A stretch of 64,000 nt of DNA from Rhodococcus pseudokoreensis. GTDB lineage: Bacteria; Actinomycetota; Actinomycetes; Mycobacteriales; Mycobacteriaceae. The notes beneath the pieces were generated by a model, which worked only from the letters and a program-made list of their open reading frames with translations, made no database searches and was not told where the DNA came from. The translations under genes were made by a program, and so were the position numbers. Shown here one piece after another: positions 59,201 through 64,000 of the stretch (position 1 is its first letter; each line of letters starts with the position of its first letter). The stretch is taken from assembly GCF_017068395.1 (NCBI RefSeq), contig NZ_CP070619.1, positions 2,666,001 to 2,730,000 of the forward strand, in the 5' to 3' direction.

Positions 59201-59854
59201 CCCGGTAGTTCCTCGTCCTCCACGGGTACGAGCACGGGCGCACCCGCGGACCCCAAGTCGGACACCATCTTCTCCGCGGCAATCAAGTACCGGGCGAACG
59301 GTGGCATCGACAACCTCCCCGACCAGGCCGGCATCCAGCACGGAACCGTGTACAGGTACGGGGAACCGGAGACCGGTGGGGAGGCGTTCATCCCGCTCGG
59401 GTCGTCGAAGCGTCCCCGGTCTCTGTCGCTCACGAGGCAGGTTGCGAACCGGTTCGGGTACGAGTTGGTGCCGATGGCGGACGGTGGTCTCGGTGGGTTC
59501 GGCGGGTACCGCGGCAACTCGGACCGCCCCTCGTTGGACATCCCGTTGACCGCGGGCGGGTTGGCGGGCATGACCGCGAACCAACGCCGTGCCGCCCTGT
59601 ACAACCTCGGTGCCATCGGTGTCGGCGGCGCCTTCGCGGTGGCGTCCGGGTTCGATGCGGACGGGCGTTTCACCGGCCAGTTCGACACCGGCGCCAACTC
59701 CCACCCCGCACTGGAGAAGGCAGCGGGCCAGTTCCTCGAAGTCCTGAGCCAGATCCGCGACGCAGCGCAGGAAGGCAAGACCGTCAACGTGCAGGTCGAC
59801 GTCGATCAGGGGGCAGGCATGGCGAACATCGCGATCATGAAGAACGGCCTGTGA
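56258..59854 (+). CDS. Phage tail tape-measure protein with hydrolase-like domain
   Basis: The 1198-residue protein begins like actinophage tape measures (ALDVGELVARLTVDDTRFTR), has coiled-coil Arg/Gln/Asp repeats to ~145, a hydrophobic segment near 160-185 (SLLGVTALGVAAGAVLANAI), and a PhiC31-gp36-like helical middle. Near 835-836 DCSG and near 895 GHTAMT suggest an NlpC/P60- or CHAP-like cell-wall hydrolase. Two ~60-residue repeats flank it, each with EPETGGEA(Y/F)IPL and RFG(F/Y). Tape measures set tail length and help DNA entry through the wall. At this length it would specify a long tail. It is the only clear virion gene of the island and is bracketed by repeats B and C. Confidence 0.92.
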   Translation: MALDVGELVARLTVDDTRFTRGLQQSEQRLQDLGRTARTEAGRVDTALRDAGQGADRLGTNAQNARRDLGRVGDTSRDIDRVGTSSRDAARQVDQIGESARRASQETGRIGEGVRERLTGAFQGVGDLAGRTGESGGGSFLAAFASKIGSLSGKGGPIAGSLLGVTALGVAAGAVLANAIADGMEQEAARNDVQAKLNLDDKTAAKIGRASGAAYAKNFGESVQANMASTVALFDFKLLDASSTENEIQAAIEKTETLNSLLGTETAETLRGVGGLVNSGLVDGFDEAGDFITRARTIGMNAQGDLVDSLSEYSAGWKNTGLTAETTLALINQSMGKGFGADNTDRAADALREFGRRITEEGDTIVATLNDIGLDGQSMYEIFKKGGPEADAAFDKTFDTIRNLEDQTKKNNAAAALLGDTSGDFYSALANWDVTTAVQKFDKLEGSMQTASDTFGKGTAASFETAKRSIVTSADEIELALAQAFGPAMTDAATWVTEHKPEIIAFFTGLADAGFAALDATMAFSSGALRAWAFFAEGVGGTIGTVVQQLAGLVDAQASVLDLIPGMGGQADDFRDIADGMRGFADSVGTAGDKARGMADVIDAGRPVIQGMRDSVAEAGAQAEESARLMQALGTTVVEGIPDDKSITISDNSPETVKNLEALGLKVENTPNGIKVTATTDEADRILDAYINQQRSVNVDVKVRALAAAENEASRLAAATTNEALERSGGYVHYADGGVENHQAQIGDGRTRIWNEPETGGEAYIPLAGSKRQRSEAILGDVAKRFGFGLLKFANGGVVESAGIGKGGLDASMSWARSMDPATYLMGGFSTDSIDCSGAVSGAINKALGLDAFDSRMSTVNEGSWLQARGAILGKGPEGTIRVGWYDNGGGANGHTAMTYPDGTNFESNGSEGVVVGGDTGWDAGMFDQHAWFPMSGDLGQSSSGSGAGSTGSADSGTVTGTTDSGVSVSTDGQRVFVTNWPGSSSSSTGTSTGAPADPKSDTIFSAAIKYRANGGIDNLPDQAGIQHGTVYRYGEPETGGEAFIPLGSSKRPRSLSLTRQVANRFGYELVPMADGGLGGFGGYRGNSDRPSLDIPLTAGGLAGMTANQRRAALYNLGAIGVGGAFAVASGFDADGRFTGQFDTGANSHPALEKAAGQFLEVLSQIRDAAQEGKTVNVQVDVDQGAGMANIAIMKNGL

Positions 59855-59858
59855 TCAC

Positions 59859-59930
59859 GTGACCACCGTGTGACCACACACGCCTTGACCAGCAGAAAGG
59901 TTAACGTCATCGGACACTAGATCCGCAAGT
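59859..59930 (+). repeat. 71-bp att-like repeat C
   Basis: GTGACCAC at 59859, GTGACCAC at 59870, and the core ATCGGA-N6-ATCCGCAAGT ending at 59930, all at the spacing of repeats A and B. It starts 5 bp after the tape-measure stop and is followed by a terminator, not by a rightward gene, so it is unlikely to be only a promoter. Confidence 0.8.
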
Positions 59931-59935
59931 CCGAG

Positions 59936-59969
59936 CCTGTGGCCCCTCCCATTTGGGTGGGGCCACAGG
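59936..59969. terminator. Bidirectional terminator
   Basis: Perfect 11-bp arms CCTGTGGCCCC (59936-59946) and GGGGCCACAGG (59959-59969), followed by TTTATTT, lie between the tape-measure gene and the convergent accessory gene. Confidence 0.85.
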
Positions 59970-59980
59970 TTTATTTCGGG

Positions 59981-60790
59981 TTAGGACTCGAATGGCCAGT
60001 CCAAGAGCAGGAGTCGCCGCTCCAACTCGCGCACTCGCATGGACGCCTGAGTCCTCTTCGACATGTCAGTACTCTCCCTTAGGCTCGCGATGGCATCCCT
60101 TGCCAGCTCGGTAATGCGCCCCAGTTCGCCTCTCAGCCGCAGAACCTCGTCGTACAGTCCCGGCCGCGGTTGCCCAGCCCATTGCATCAGCAGATCCAAC
60201 CCCGGCCCGTAGCGCTCCCGCATTGCGTCCGATAGTGGTTGCATGTCCGCAACGTGCAACAAGATGGCATCTGGGTTGCGCGCAACGGCGCGCCGGAGGA
60301 TCCGCTCGGTCACCCGCCAGCACACGACCAGGTCCCCATCCTCATAAAAGTTGGTCGGATCCTCGAAGAACGCCCCGGTCACCCCGAGGTGGGCAGCCAG
60401 CGCATTGCGATCCGTGATCCGCGCAACGCCGGCGTCGTCGTTCACCTCAAACGCAATGGCTTCCGAGTCGAGCAGCACTTCCGCCGCAACATCGAGCGCA
60501 ACTTCCTCGGGGAGGCCACGCATTGGCGCAACGCGTACCCCGGCCCAGTTCGCCTCCCGCTCACGGAAGGCGGCCACATCGCGCCACAGGCACTTCAGGC
60601 GGCCGCACGGCACCCAATCCACCCTGCCCTCGAACTCGTCGTCAATCCATCGGATCTGAAGCCGCCGGTGGCGCTTTTGTTGGTGTCCTCGAAGCTTCCC
60701 GAACTTGAGTACTTCGATCTCGACCAGCGGTTCTGCGCGCTTCGACCGGTATGCGCAGCGATCGCCGACTATGAACGGATTCGAATCCAT
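59981..60790 (-). CDS. Accessory protein of unknown function
   Basis: ATG 60790, with GGAAGG ahead, gives a 269-residue protein that I do not recognise. A basic N-terminal part (RCAYRSKRAEPLVEIEVLKF, RGHQQKRHRRLQIRWIDDEF) reads like a small beta-barrel. The middle is acidic and mixed (VALDVAAEVLLDSEAIAFEV), and the C-terminus is a coiled coil (VLRLRGELGRITELARDAIA). It is the only leftward gene outside the lysogeny module and sits at the island's right end with its own promoter region. This is where satellites and prophages keep cargo such as anti-phage genes, so exclusion of other phages is a possible role. Confidence 0.65.
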   Translation of the reverse strand: MDSNPFIVGDRCAYRSKRAEPLVEIEVLKFGKLRGHQQKRHRRLQIRWIDDEFEGRVDWVPCGRLKCLWRDVAAFREREANWAGVRVAPMRGLPEEVALDVAAEVLLDSEAIAFEVNDDAGVARITDRNALAAHLGVTGAFFEDPTNFYEDGDLVVCWRVTERILRRAVARNPDAILLHVADMQPLSDAMRERYGPGLDLLMQWAGQPRPGLYDEVLRLRGELGRITELARDAIASLRESTDMSKRTQASMRVRELERRLLLLDWPFES

Positions 60791-60938
60791 CCTTCCGATG
60801 GTGCAACCACCACGCGAAACATGTCCACTACCAGCACGGATTGCGTGCGCGCCTGCAATTGTGCTGACGCAACGCAAGGTGTCGGTCGCTCGAATGACAT
60901 TGTCCGCCAATGTCTTACTGGCCTGGTATGCATCTCTC

Positions 60939-61472
60939 ATGACGTCGACAACGCCCGCGGGCTGGTATCCCGATCCCCAACGCAAAGCCGTTGCACGCTG
61001 GCATGACGGCACCGGGTGGACGAAGCACACCACGAACGCGTCGACACCGCCGCCACCGCCGAAGCCCCCGTGGGGATGGAAGCAATGGTTGGTGGTTGCC
61101 GGCGCCGTGGTGGTGGCGTTTGGCGTCTATGTGGGGTATCACGCCATCACGGGCCCCACCGCTGAGGAGCAGGAAGCAACGGAGCAATCGCAGGCCGCGG
61201 CAGCCGCTGCATCTGAGGCCGCGTTCGATGCGAGATCTGCCGAGCTAGCCGCCCAGTCGAGCGCCGAAATCACGTGCGAAAAGCTGGTCACCAACAACCT
61301 GAAGACGCCGGCCACCGCGGACTTCGTGGAGGTGACAACCTACGAGGACACGGCCGGGGATTGGATCACTAAGGGTGCAGTCGACGCGGAGAACACCTTC
61401 GGCGCGAACGTGCGCACCACCTTCCTGTGCATCACCCACCAGGGCACCACTCGCATCGACAGAATCAACTAG
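60939..61472 (+). CDS. DUF2510-type membrane protein
   Basis: The 177-residue protein starts at ATG 60939 with a DUF2510 domain (PAGWYPDPQRKAVARWHDGT, GWTKHT) and a Pro-rich linker. One transmembrane helix (WLVVAGAVVVAFGVYVGYHA near residue 50), an Ala/Glu-rich helix and an outer C-terminal domain with two Cys (ITCEKL, TTFLCITHQG) follow. DUF2510 proteins are common in actinobacteria and their phages, and are membrane-bound. It is divergent from the unknown accessory gene. Superinfection exclusion is possible but unproven. Confidence 0.75.
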   Translation: MTSTTPAGWYPDPQRKAVARWHDGTGWTKHTTNASTPPPPPKPPWGWKQWLVVAGAVVVAFGVYVGYHAITGPTAEEQEATEQSQAAAAAASEAAFDARSAELAAQSSAEITCEKLVTNNLKTPATADFVEVTTYEDTAGDWITKGAVDAENTFGANVRTTFLCITHQGTTRIDRIN

Positions 61473-61649
61473 ACCTTGACGACCCATCAGTGATTAGCAC
61501 ACACGTTCGATCCGACGAAAAGCTCGACACGCCGCAACCTCGGTCGTCCGATTCGGCGGACCGCTGATTCACTCAATGTGCTGGTGCTGGTTCTCAGCTA
61601 ACCCACGGTTCATCCGTTCCGTGGCGTCACTTCTCATGAAAGTTGTTTC
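61473..61649. other. Intergenic gap, nothing clear
   Basis: This 177-bp gap contains no supported gene, repeat or terminator. Confidence 0.3.
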
Positions 61650-61964
61650 ATGTTCCCCATCACGGTTCCCTACCCGACCACGATCCTGTCGTACACCGCA
61701 CTCGCAAGGGACCTCGCTGATCCCGACAAGAAGGACACGCCGCTCATCGTTGATGTCGACACGATCGACAGGGATGGACGGAAGGTCACCCGCAGTGCCC
61801 TGGTCAACACGATCTCGGTCAGGTACGACCACGCGGCTAACCCGCAGCACTGGATCGAATTGGCGTTCGAGCACCCCGACCTCGAGGACGTGAAGGTCGA
61901 CCCTGACGCGGAGATCCGGGCGTACGAATTGACGTTCGAACACATCGAGCGTGCCCAGGTGTAG
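61650..61964 (+). CDS. Hypothetical protein at the right end
   Basis: A 104-residue protein of unknown function with beta-rich character (FPITVPYPTTILSYTALARD, KVTRSALVNTISVRYDHAAN) and an acidic middle. ATG 61650 is chosen. A strong terminator follows. It is the last gene before attR. Confidence 0.55.
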   Translation: MFPITVPYPTTILSYTALARDLADPDKKDTPLIVDVDTIDRDGRKVTRSALVNTISVRYDHAANPQHWIELAFEHPDLEDVKVDPDAEIRAYELTFEHIERAQV

Positions 61965-61974
61965 GGCGCGCACC

Positions 61975-62007
61975 CGGCCCCCAACCTCGGCAGGAGGTTG
62001 GGGGCCG
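61975..62007 (+). terminator. Strong terminator at the right end of the island
   Basis: Perfect 14-bp arms CGGCCCCCAACCTC (61975-61988) and GAGGTTGGGGGCCG (61994-62007) with loop GGCAG follow the last gene and would insulate attR. Confidence 0.85.
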
Positions 62008-62031
62008 TTCCCGTTGTGACGTGGCTTCAGA

Positions 62032-62105
62032 GTGGTCACAGACGAGGTGTGTGACCACATCACTAGACGTCACCAGGTGGCAGACGAAACGCCCGCCACC
62101 TGGTG
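62032..62105. promoter_or_regulatory. Candidate integrase/Xis arm sites at attR
   Basis: GTGGTCAC (62032-62039) and GTGACCAC (62051-62058) are the same 8-mer in inverted orientation, about 100 bp from the core. A perfect inverted repeat CACCAGGTGG/CCACCTGGTG (62071-62080, 62096-62105) follows. Together they look like the right arm of attP. Confidence 0.55.
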
Positions 62106-62156
62106 AAACAGTTCCTAGGAATCACTCGACATCATCAGGCATCACGTCGGGGTTCT

Positions 62157-62213
62157 GACTTTTAATCCGCAGGTCGTAGGTTCGAGCCCTACTGGGGGCA
62201 CCGTCCTGACCAG
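62157..62213 (+). repeat. attR: 57-bp direct repeat, right copy (tRNA-Lys 3' fragment)
   Basis: Identical to 47944-48000. It contains the tRNA-Lys 3' half from the anticodon loop but no 5' half, so it is not a tRNA gene. A hairpin CTGACCAG/CTGGTCAG follows it. Confidence 0.95.
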
Positions 62214-62275
62214 TTCATCCTGGTCAGGTAGTGCGATAGACGTGTTCGGAGCGGCGGAGTGGTCACCATGTGGCC
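62214..62275 (-). pseudogene. Remnant of an older island's left end (integrase 3' end and arm site)
   Basis: This stretch aligns with 48001-48070 inside the island, with shared blocks CATCCTGGTCAGG, AGTGC, AGACGT and GGAGTGGTCAC, a degenerate second arm site, and small indels. In the island this DNA encodes the integrase C-terminus. The right flank therefore appears to keep the decayed end of a related element. Confidence 0.6.
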
Positions 62276-62315
62276 GCCCGTCGACCGGGCGGCGTACTCA
62301 CCCTTGGTCGCGGGA

Positions 62316-62342
62316 TGTCGAGAATCCGCGACCGGCTCCGTC
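62316..62342 (+). promoter_or_regulatory. Possible ECF42-type promoter
   Basis: TGTCGA (62316-62321) and CGTC (62339-62342), 17 bp apart, precede the DGPF gene by about 50 bp. TGTCGA-type -35 elements have been linked to ECF42 sigma factors, so autoregulation is possible. The match is short. Confidence 0.35.
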
Positions 62343-62392
62343 CCCGCAGTGACCACGGCCACAATGGGCCGTACCTCACCAAGGAGTTCGCG

Positions 62393-62812
62393 ATGGCCAA
62401 GTACCTACTGCTCAAGCACTACCGCGGCGCGCCGGCGGCGGTCAACGACGTGCCGATGGCCCAGTGGACGCCGGAGGAGATCTCCGCGCACGTGCAGTAC
62501 ATGCAGGATTTCGCGGCCAAGCTGGAGCGGACCGGCGAGTTCGTCGACGGTCAGGCACTCGCCCCGGAGGGCACGTTCGTCCGCTACGACGGCGAGGGAC
62601 GCCCACCGGTCACGGACGGCCCCTTCGCGGAGACGAAGGACCTGATCGCCGGCTGGATGATGATCGACGTCGACACCTACGAGCGGGCGCTCGAACTCGC
62701 CGGCGAGCTGTCCGCGGCGCCGGGTGCGGGCGGGAAGCCGATCCACGAATGGCTCGAGCTGCGCCCGTTCCTGACCGCACCCTCGACCACCATGGAGTGC
62801 CACGGTGGATGA
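62393..62812 (+). CDS. DGPF/YCII-domain protein
   Basis: ATG 62393, preceded by AAGGAG, gives a 139-residue YCII-related protein with the DGPF motif in VTDGPFAETKDLIAGWMMID near residue 75 and the N-terminal AKYLLLKHYRG strand. These small proteins pair with ECF42 sigma factors in many actinobacteria. The sigma gene overlaps its 3' end by 8 bp. The molecular role of the DGPF protein is unclear. Confidence 0.9.
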   Translation: MAKYLLLKHYRGAPAAVNDVPMAQWTPEEISAHVQYMQDFAAKLERTGEFVDGQALAPEGTFVRYDGEGRPPVTDGPFAETKDLIAGWMMIDVDTYERALELAGELSAAPGAGGKPIHEWLELRPFLTAPSTTMECHGG

Positions 62813-63950
62813 GGCGGTACTGCGCGCCCTCACCCCCACGGTGATCGGGATCCTCGTCCGCCGCGGAGCCGACTTCGCGGCGGCCGAGGATGCCGTGCAG
62901 GACGCCCTGGTCGAGGCCGTGCGCGTGTGGCCGGACGACCCGCCGCGCGACCCCAAGGGCTGGCTGGTCACCGTGGCCTGGCGGAAGTTCCTCGACACCG
63001 CCCGCGCCCATTCCTCCCGCAGGCAGCGCGAGGAACGCATCGAGGCCGAGCCGGTGCCCGGACCGATCGAGGCGGTCGACGACACGCTCCAGCTGTATTT
63101 CCTGTGCGCGCACCCGTCCCTGACACCGGCATCGTCCGTCGCACTCACGCTGCGCGCGGTCGGCGGCCTGACGACGCGTCAGATCGCGCAGGCCTACCTG
63201 GTGCCGGAGGCGACGATGGCCCAGCGCATCAGCCGGGCCAAGCGGACCGTTTCGGGCGTCCGGTTCAACCAGCCCGGCGACGTCGCGACGGTGCTGCGGG
63301 TCCTCTACCTGGTGTTCAACGAGGGGTATTCCGGCGAGCTCGACCTCGCCGCCGAGGCGATCCGGCTGACTCGCCAGCTCGCGGCGGCGATCGACCACCC
63401 GGAGGTCGCGGGACTGCTCGCGCTCATGCTGCTCCACCACGCGCGGCGCCCCGCCCGGACCGCCCCCGACGGCAGCCTCGTACCGCTCGCCGAACAGGAC
63501 CGCCGCCTGTGGGACACCCGCATGATCGCCGAGGGCGTCGACATACTCCAGGCGGCACTGGCCCGCGACCGCCTGGGCGAGTTCCAGGCCCAGGCCGCCA
63601 TCGCCGCGCTCCACGCCGACGCCCGGGCGGCCGAGGAGACCGACTGGGTGCAGATCGTCGAGTGGTACGACGAACTGGTGCACCTCACCGACAGCCCGGT
63701 GGCCCGCCTCAACCGGGCCGTCGCGGTCGGCGAGGCCGACGGCCCGCGCGCCGGGCTGGCCGCACTCGCGGCGCTAGACGACGCGCTGCCCCGTCACACC
63801 GCGGTGGCGGCGTATCTCCACGAGCGGGACGGCGACCTGGCAACGGCGGCACGGCTCTACGCGGAGGCGGCCGACAAGGCGCCCAACCTCCCCGAACGCG
63901 ACCACCTCACACGACAGGCCGCTCGGCTCAACGTGCTACTGCGCAGCTGA
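62805..63950 (+). CDS. ECF42-type RNA polymerase sigma factor with C-terminal extension
   Basis: GTG 62805 starts a 381-residue protein. Sigma region 2 is seen in DFAAAEDAVQDALVEAVRVW near residue 24 and region 4 in GGLTTRQIAQAYLVPEATMA near 120. The remaining ~200 residues form the helical, TPR-like extension typical of ECF42 (VLYLVFNEGYSGELDLAAEA, AQAAIAALHADARAAEETDW). In this group activity depends on the extension instead of an anti-sigma factor. It is co-transcribed with the DGPF protein. It sits directly beside the att remnant and was probably the native neighbour of tRNA-Lys. Confidence 0.93.
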   Translation: MDEAVLRALTPTVIGILVRRGADFAAAEDAVQDALVEAVRVWPDDPPRDPKGWLVTVAWRKFLDTARAHSSRRQREERIEAEPVPGPIEAVDDTLQLYFLCAHPSLTPASSVALTLRAVGGLTTRQIAQAYLVPEATMAQRISRAKRTVSGVRFNQPGDVATVLRVLYLVFNEGYSGELDLAAEAIRLTRQLAAAIDHPEVAGLLALMLLHHARRPARTAPDGSLVPLAEQDRRLWDTRMIAEGVDILQAALARDRLGEFQAQAAIAALHADARAAEETDWVQIVEWYDELVHLTDSPVARLNRAVAVGEADGPRAGLAALAALDDALPRHTAVAAYLHERDGDLATAARLYAEAADKAPNLPERDHLTRQAARLNVLLRS

Positions 63951-64000
63951 GCGGCCCTCACTCGCGGCCCGGCGCGTCCTCCACCGAGGGCACCCGGATC

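Larger units (their letters stand above)
47944..62213 (+). mobile_element. tRNA-Lys-integrated island, probable phage satellite carrying a tape-measure gene
   Basis: The 14.3-kb element is bounded by a perfect 57-bp direct repeat of the tRNA-Lys 3' half. Gene order from the left is integrase, repressor, excisionase-like gene, small overlapping genes, TOPRIM/helicase replication protein, zinc-binding and HTH proteins, coiled-coil protein, tape-measure protein, and three accessory genes. The lysogeny part is leftward; nearly all else is rightward. It lacks recognisable capsid, portal, large terminase, tail tube, baseplate and lysis genes, so it cannot be a complete prophage. Own replication genes plus one large structural gene fit a satellite depending on a helper siphophage. 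A decayed prophage is the main alternative, but the genes look intact and tightly packed. Confidence 0.85.

Noticed and set aside
54870..59930. 71-bp repeats as simple promoters
   Set aside because: Not excluded for A and B, which precede genes, but C is followed directly by a terminator and a convergent gene, and the same 8-mers lie at attL and attR.
62157..62200. Second tRNA-Lys gene
   Set aside because: Only the 3' half from the anticodon loop is present; the acceptor 5' strand and D-arm are missing, so it is the attR fragment.
47944..62213. Complete prophage
   Set aside because: A tape measure is present, but capsid, portal, large terminase, tail tube, tail tip and lysis genes are not recognisable, and 14 kb is too short for a siphophage.
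62349..62356. Single GTGACCAC in the right flank as another arm site
   Set aside because: It has no second copy at 3-bp spacing and no core behind it, so it may be chance.
1..64000. CRISPR array
   Set aside because: No series of regularly spaced short direct repeats with unique spacers was seen; the 71-bp repeats are few and kilobases apart.

Overview
The window is high-GC actinobacterial chromosome, most likely Rhodococcus (R. jostii/opacus type). The evidence is an Lsr2 nucleoid protein, an FHA-ABC transporter of the Rv1747 type, a KstR-like TetR regulator, a HAIR-type heat-shock operator and many GTG starts. I could not run a database search, so genus is inference.

Chromosomal part, 1-47,943. 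An aromatic-pathway DAHP synthase sits behind an aromatic-rich leader peptide. An ABC exporter follows with its two-component system. Then comes an organic-acid operon (GntP permease, CoA-transferase, HMG-CoA-lyase-like enzyme, 2-hydroxyacid dehydrogenase) with an IclR regulator, a ClpC-type unfoldase under a HAIR box, an Lrp regulator facing an MFS/M20 pair, an APC permease, a flavin monooxygenase, a FetB-like permease and the FHA-ABC protein. Next are an NlpC/P60 protein whose expected catalytic Cys is Ser, lsr2, a CitMHS transporter, a flavin monooxygenase/SDR pair behind a TPP riboswitch, ohrR-ohr, several SDRs, a secreted CocE-like hydrolase, and envelope and stress genes. The stretch ends with a branched-chain-type ABC operon (LivM-LivG fused) beside a KstR-like regulator, a tRNA Glu-Asp-Phe cluster and a gamma-butyrolactone-receptor-like TetR.

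Integrated element, 47,944-62,213. A mobile island of about 14.3 kb is integrated in the 3' half of tRNA-Lys(TTT). It is bounded by a perfect 57-bp direct repeat that starts at the anticodon loop. From the left it carries a tyrosine integrase, a repressor, divergent promoters with operators, an excisionase-like protein, a run of small overlapping genes, a TOPRIM/helicase-like replication protein with an iteron cluster inside its 3' end, small zinc-binding proteins and two HTH proteins (TerS-like or regulatory). It also has one large phage structural gene, a 1198-aa tail tape-measure protein with a cell-wall-hydrolase-like domain. No capsid, portal, large terminase, tail tube or lysis gene is recognisable. 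The most economical reading is a phage satellite that would use a helper siphophage's particle and supply its own tape measure.

Three 71-bp repeats with exactly conserved spacing lie at the junctions between gene blocks of the island. Each has a pair of GTGACCAC motifs followed by a core that mimics the tRNA-Lys anticodon stem (CGGA-N7-TCCG). The same GTGACCAC motif sits beside attL and attR. The island therefore looks modular, with att-like boundaries around the tape-measure block.

Right flank, 62,214-64,000. A decayed copy of the island's left end directly follows attR, which implies an earlier integration at the same tRNA. A DGPF/YCII protein and an ECF42-type sigma factor follow.
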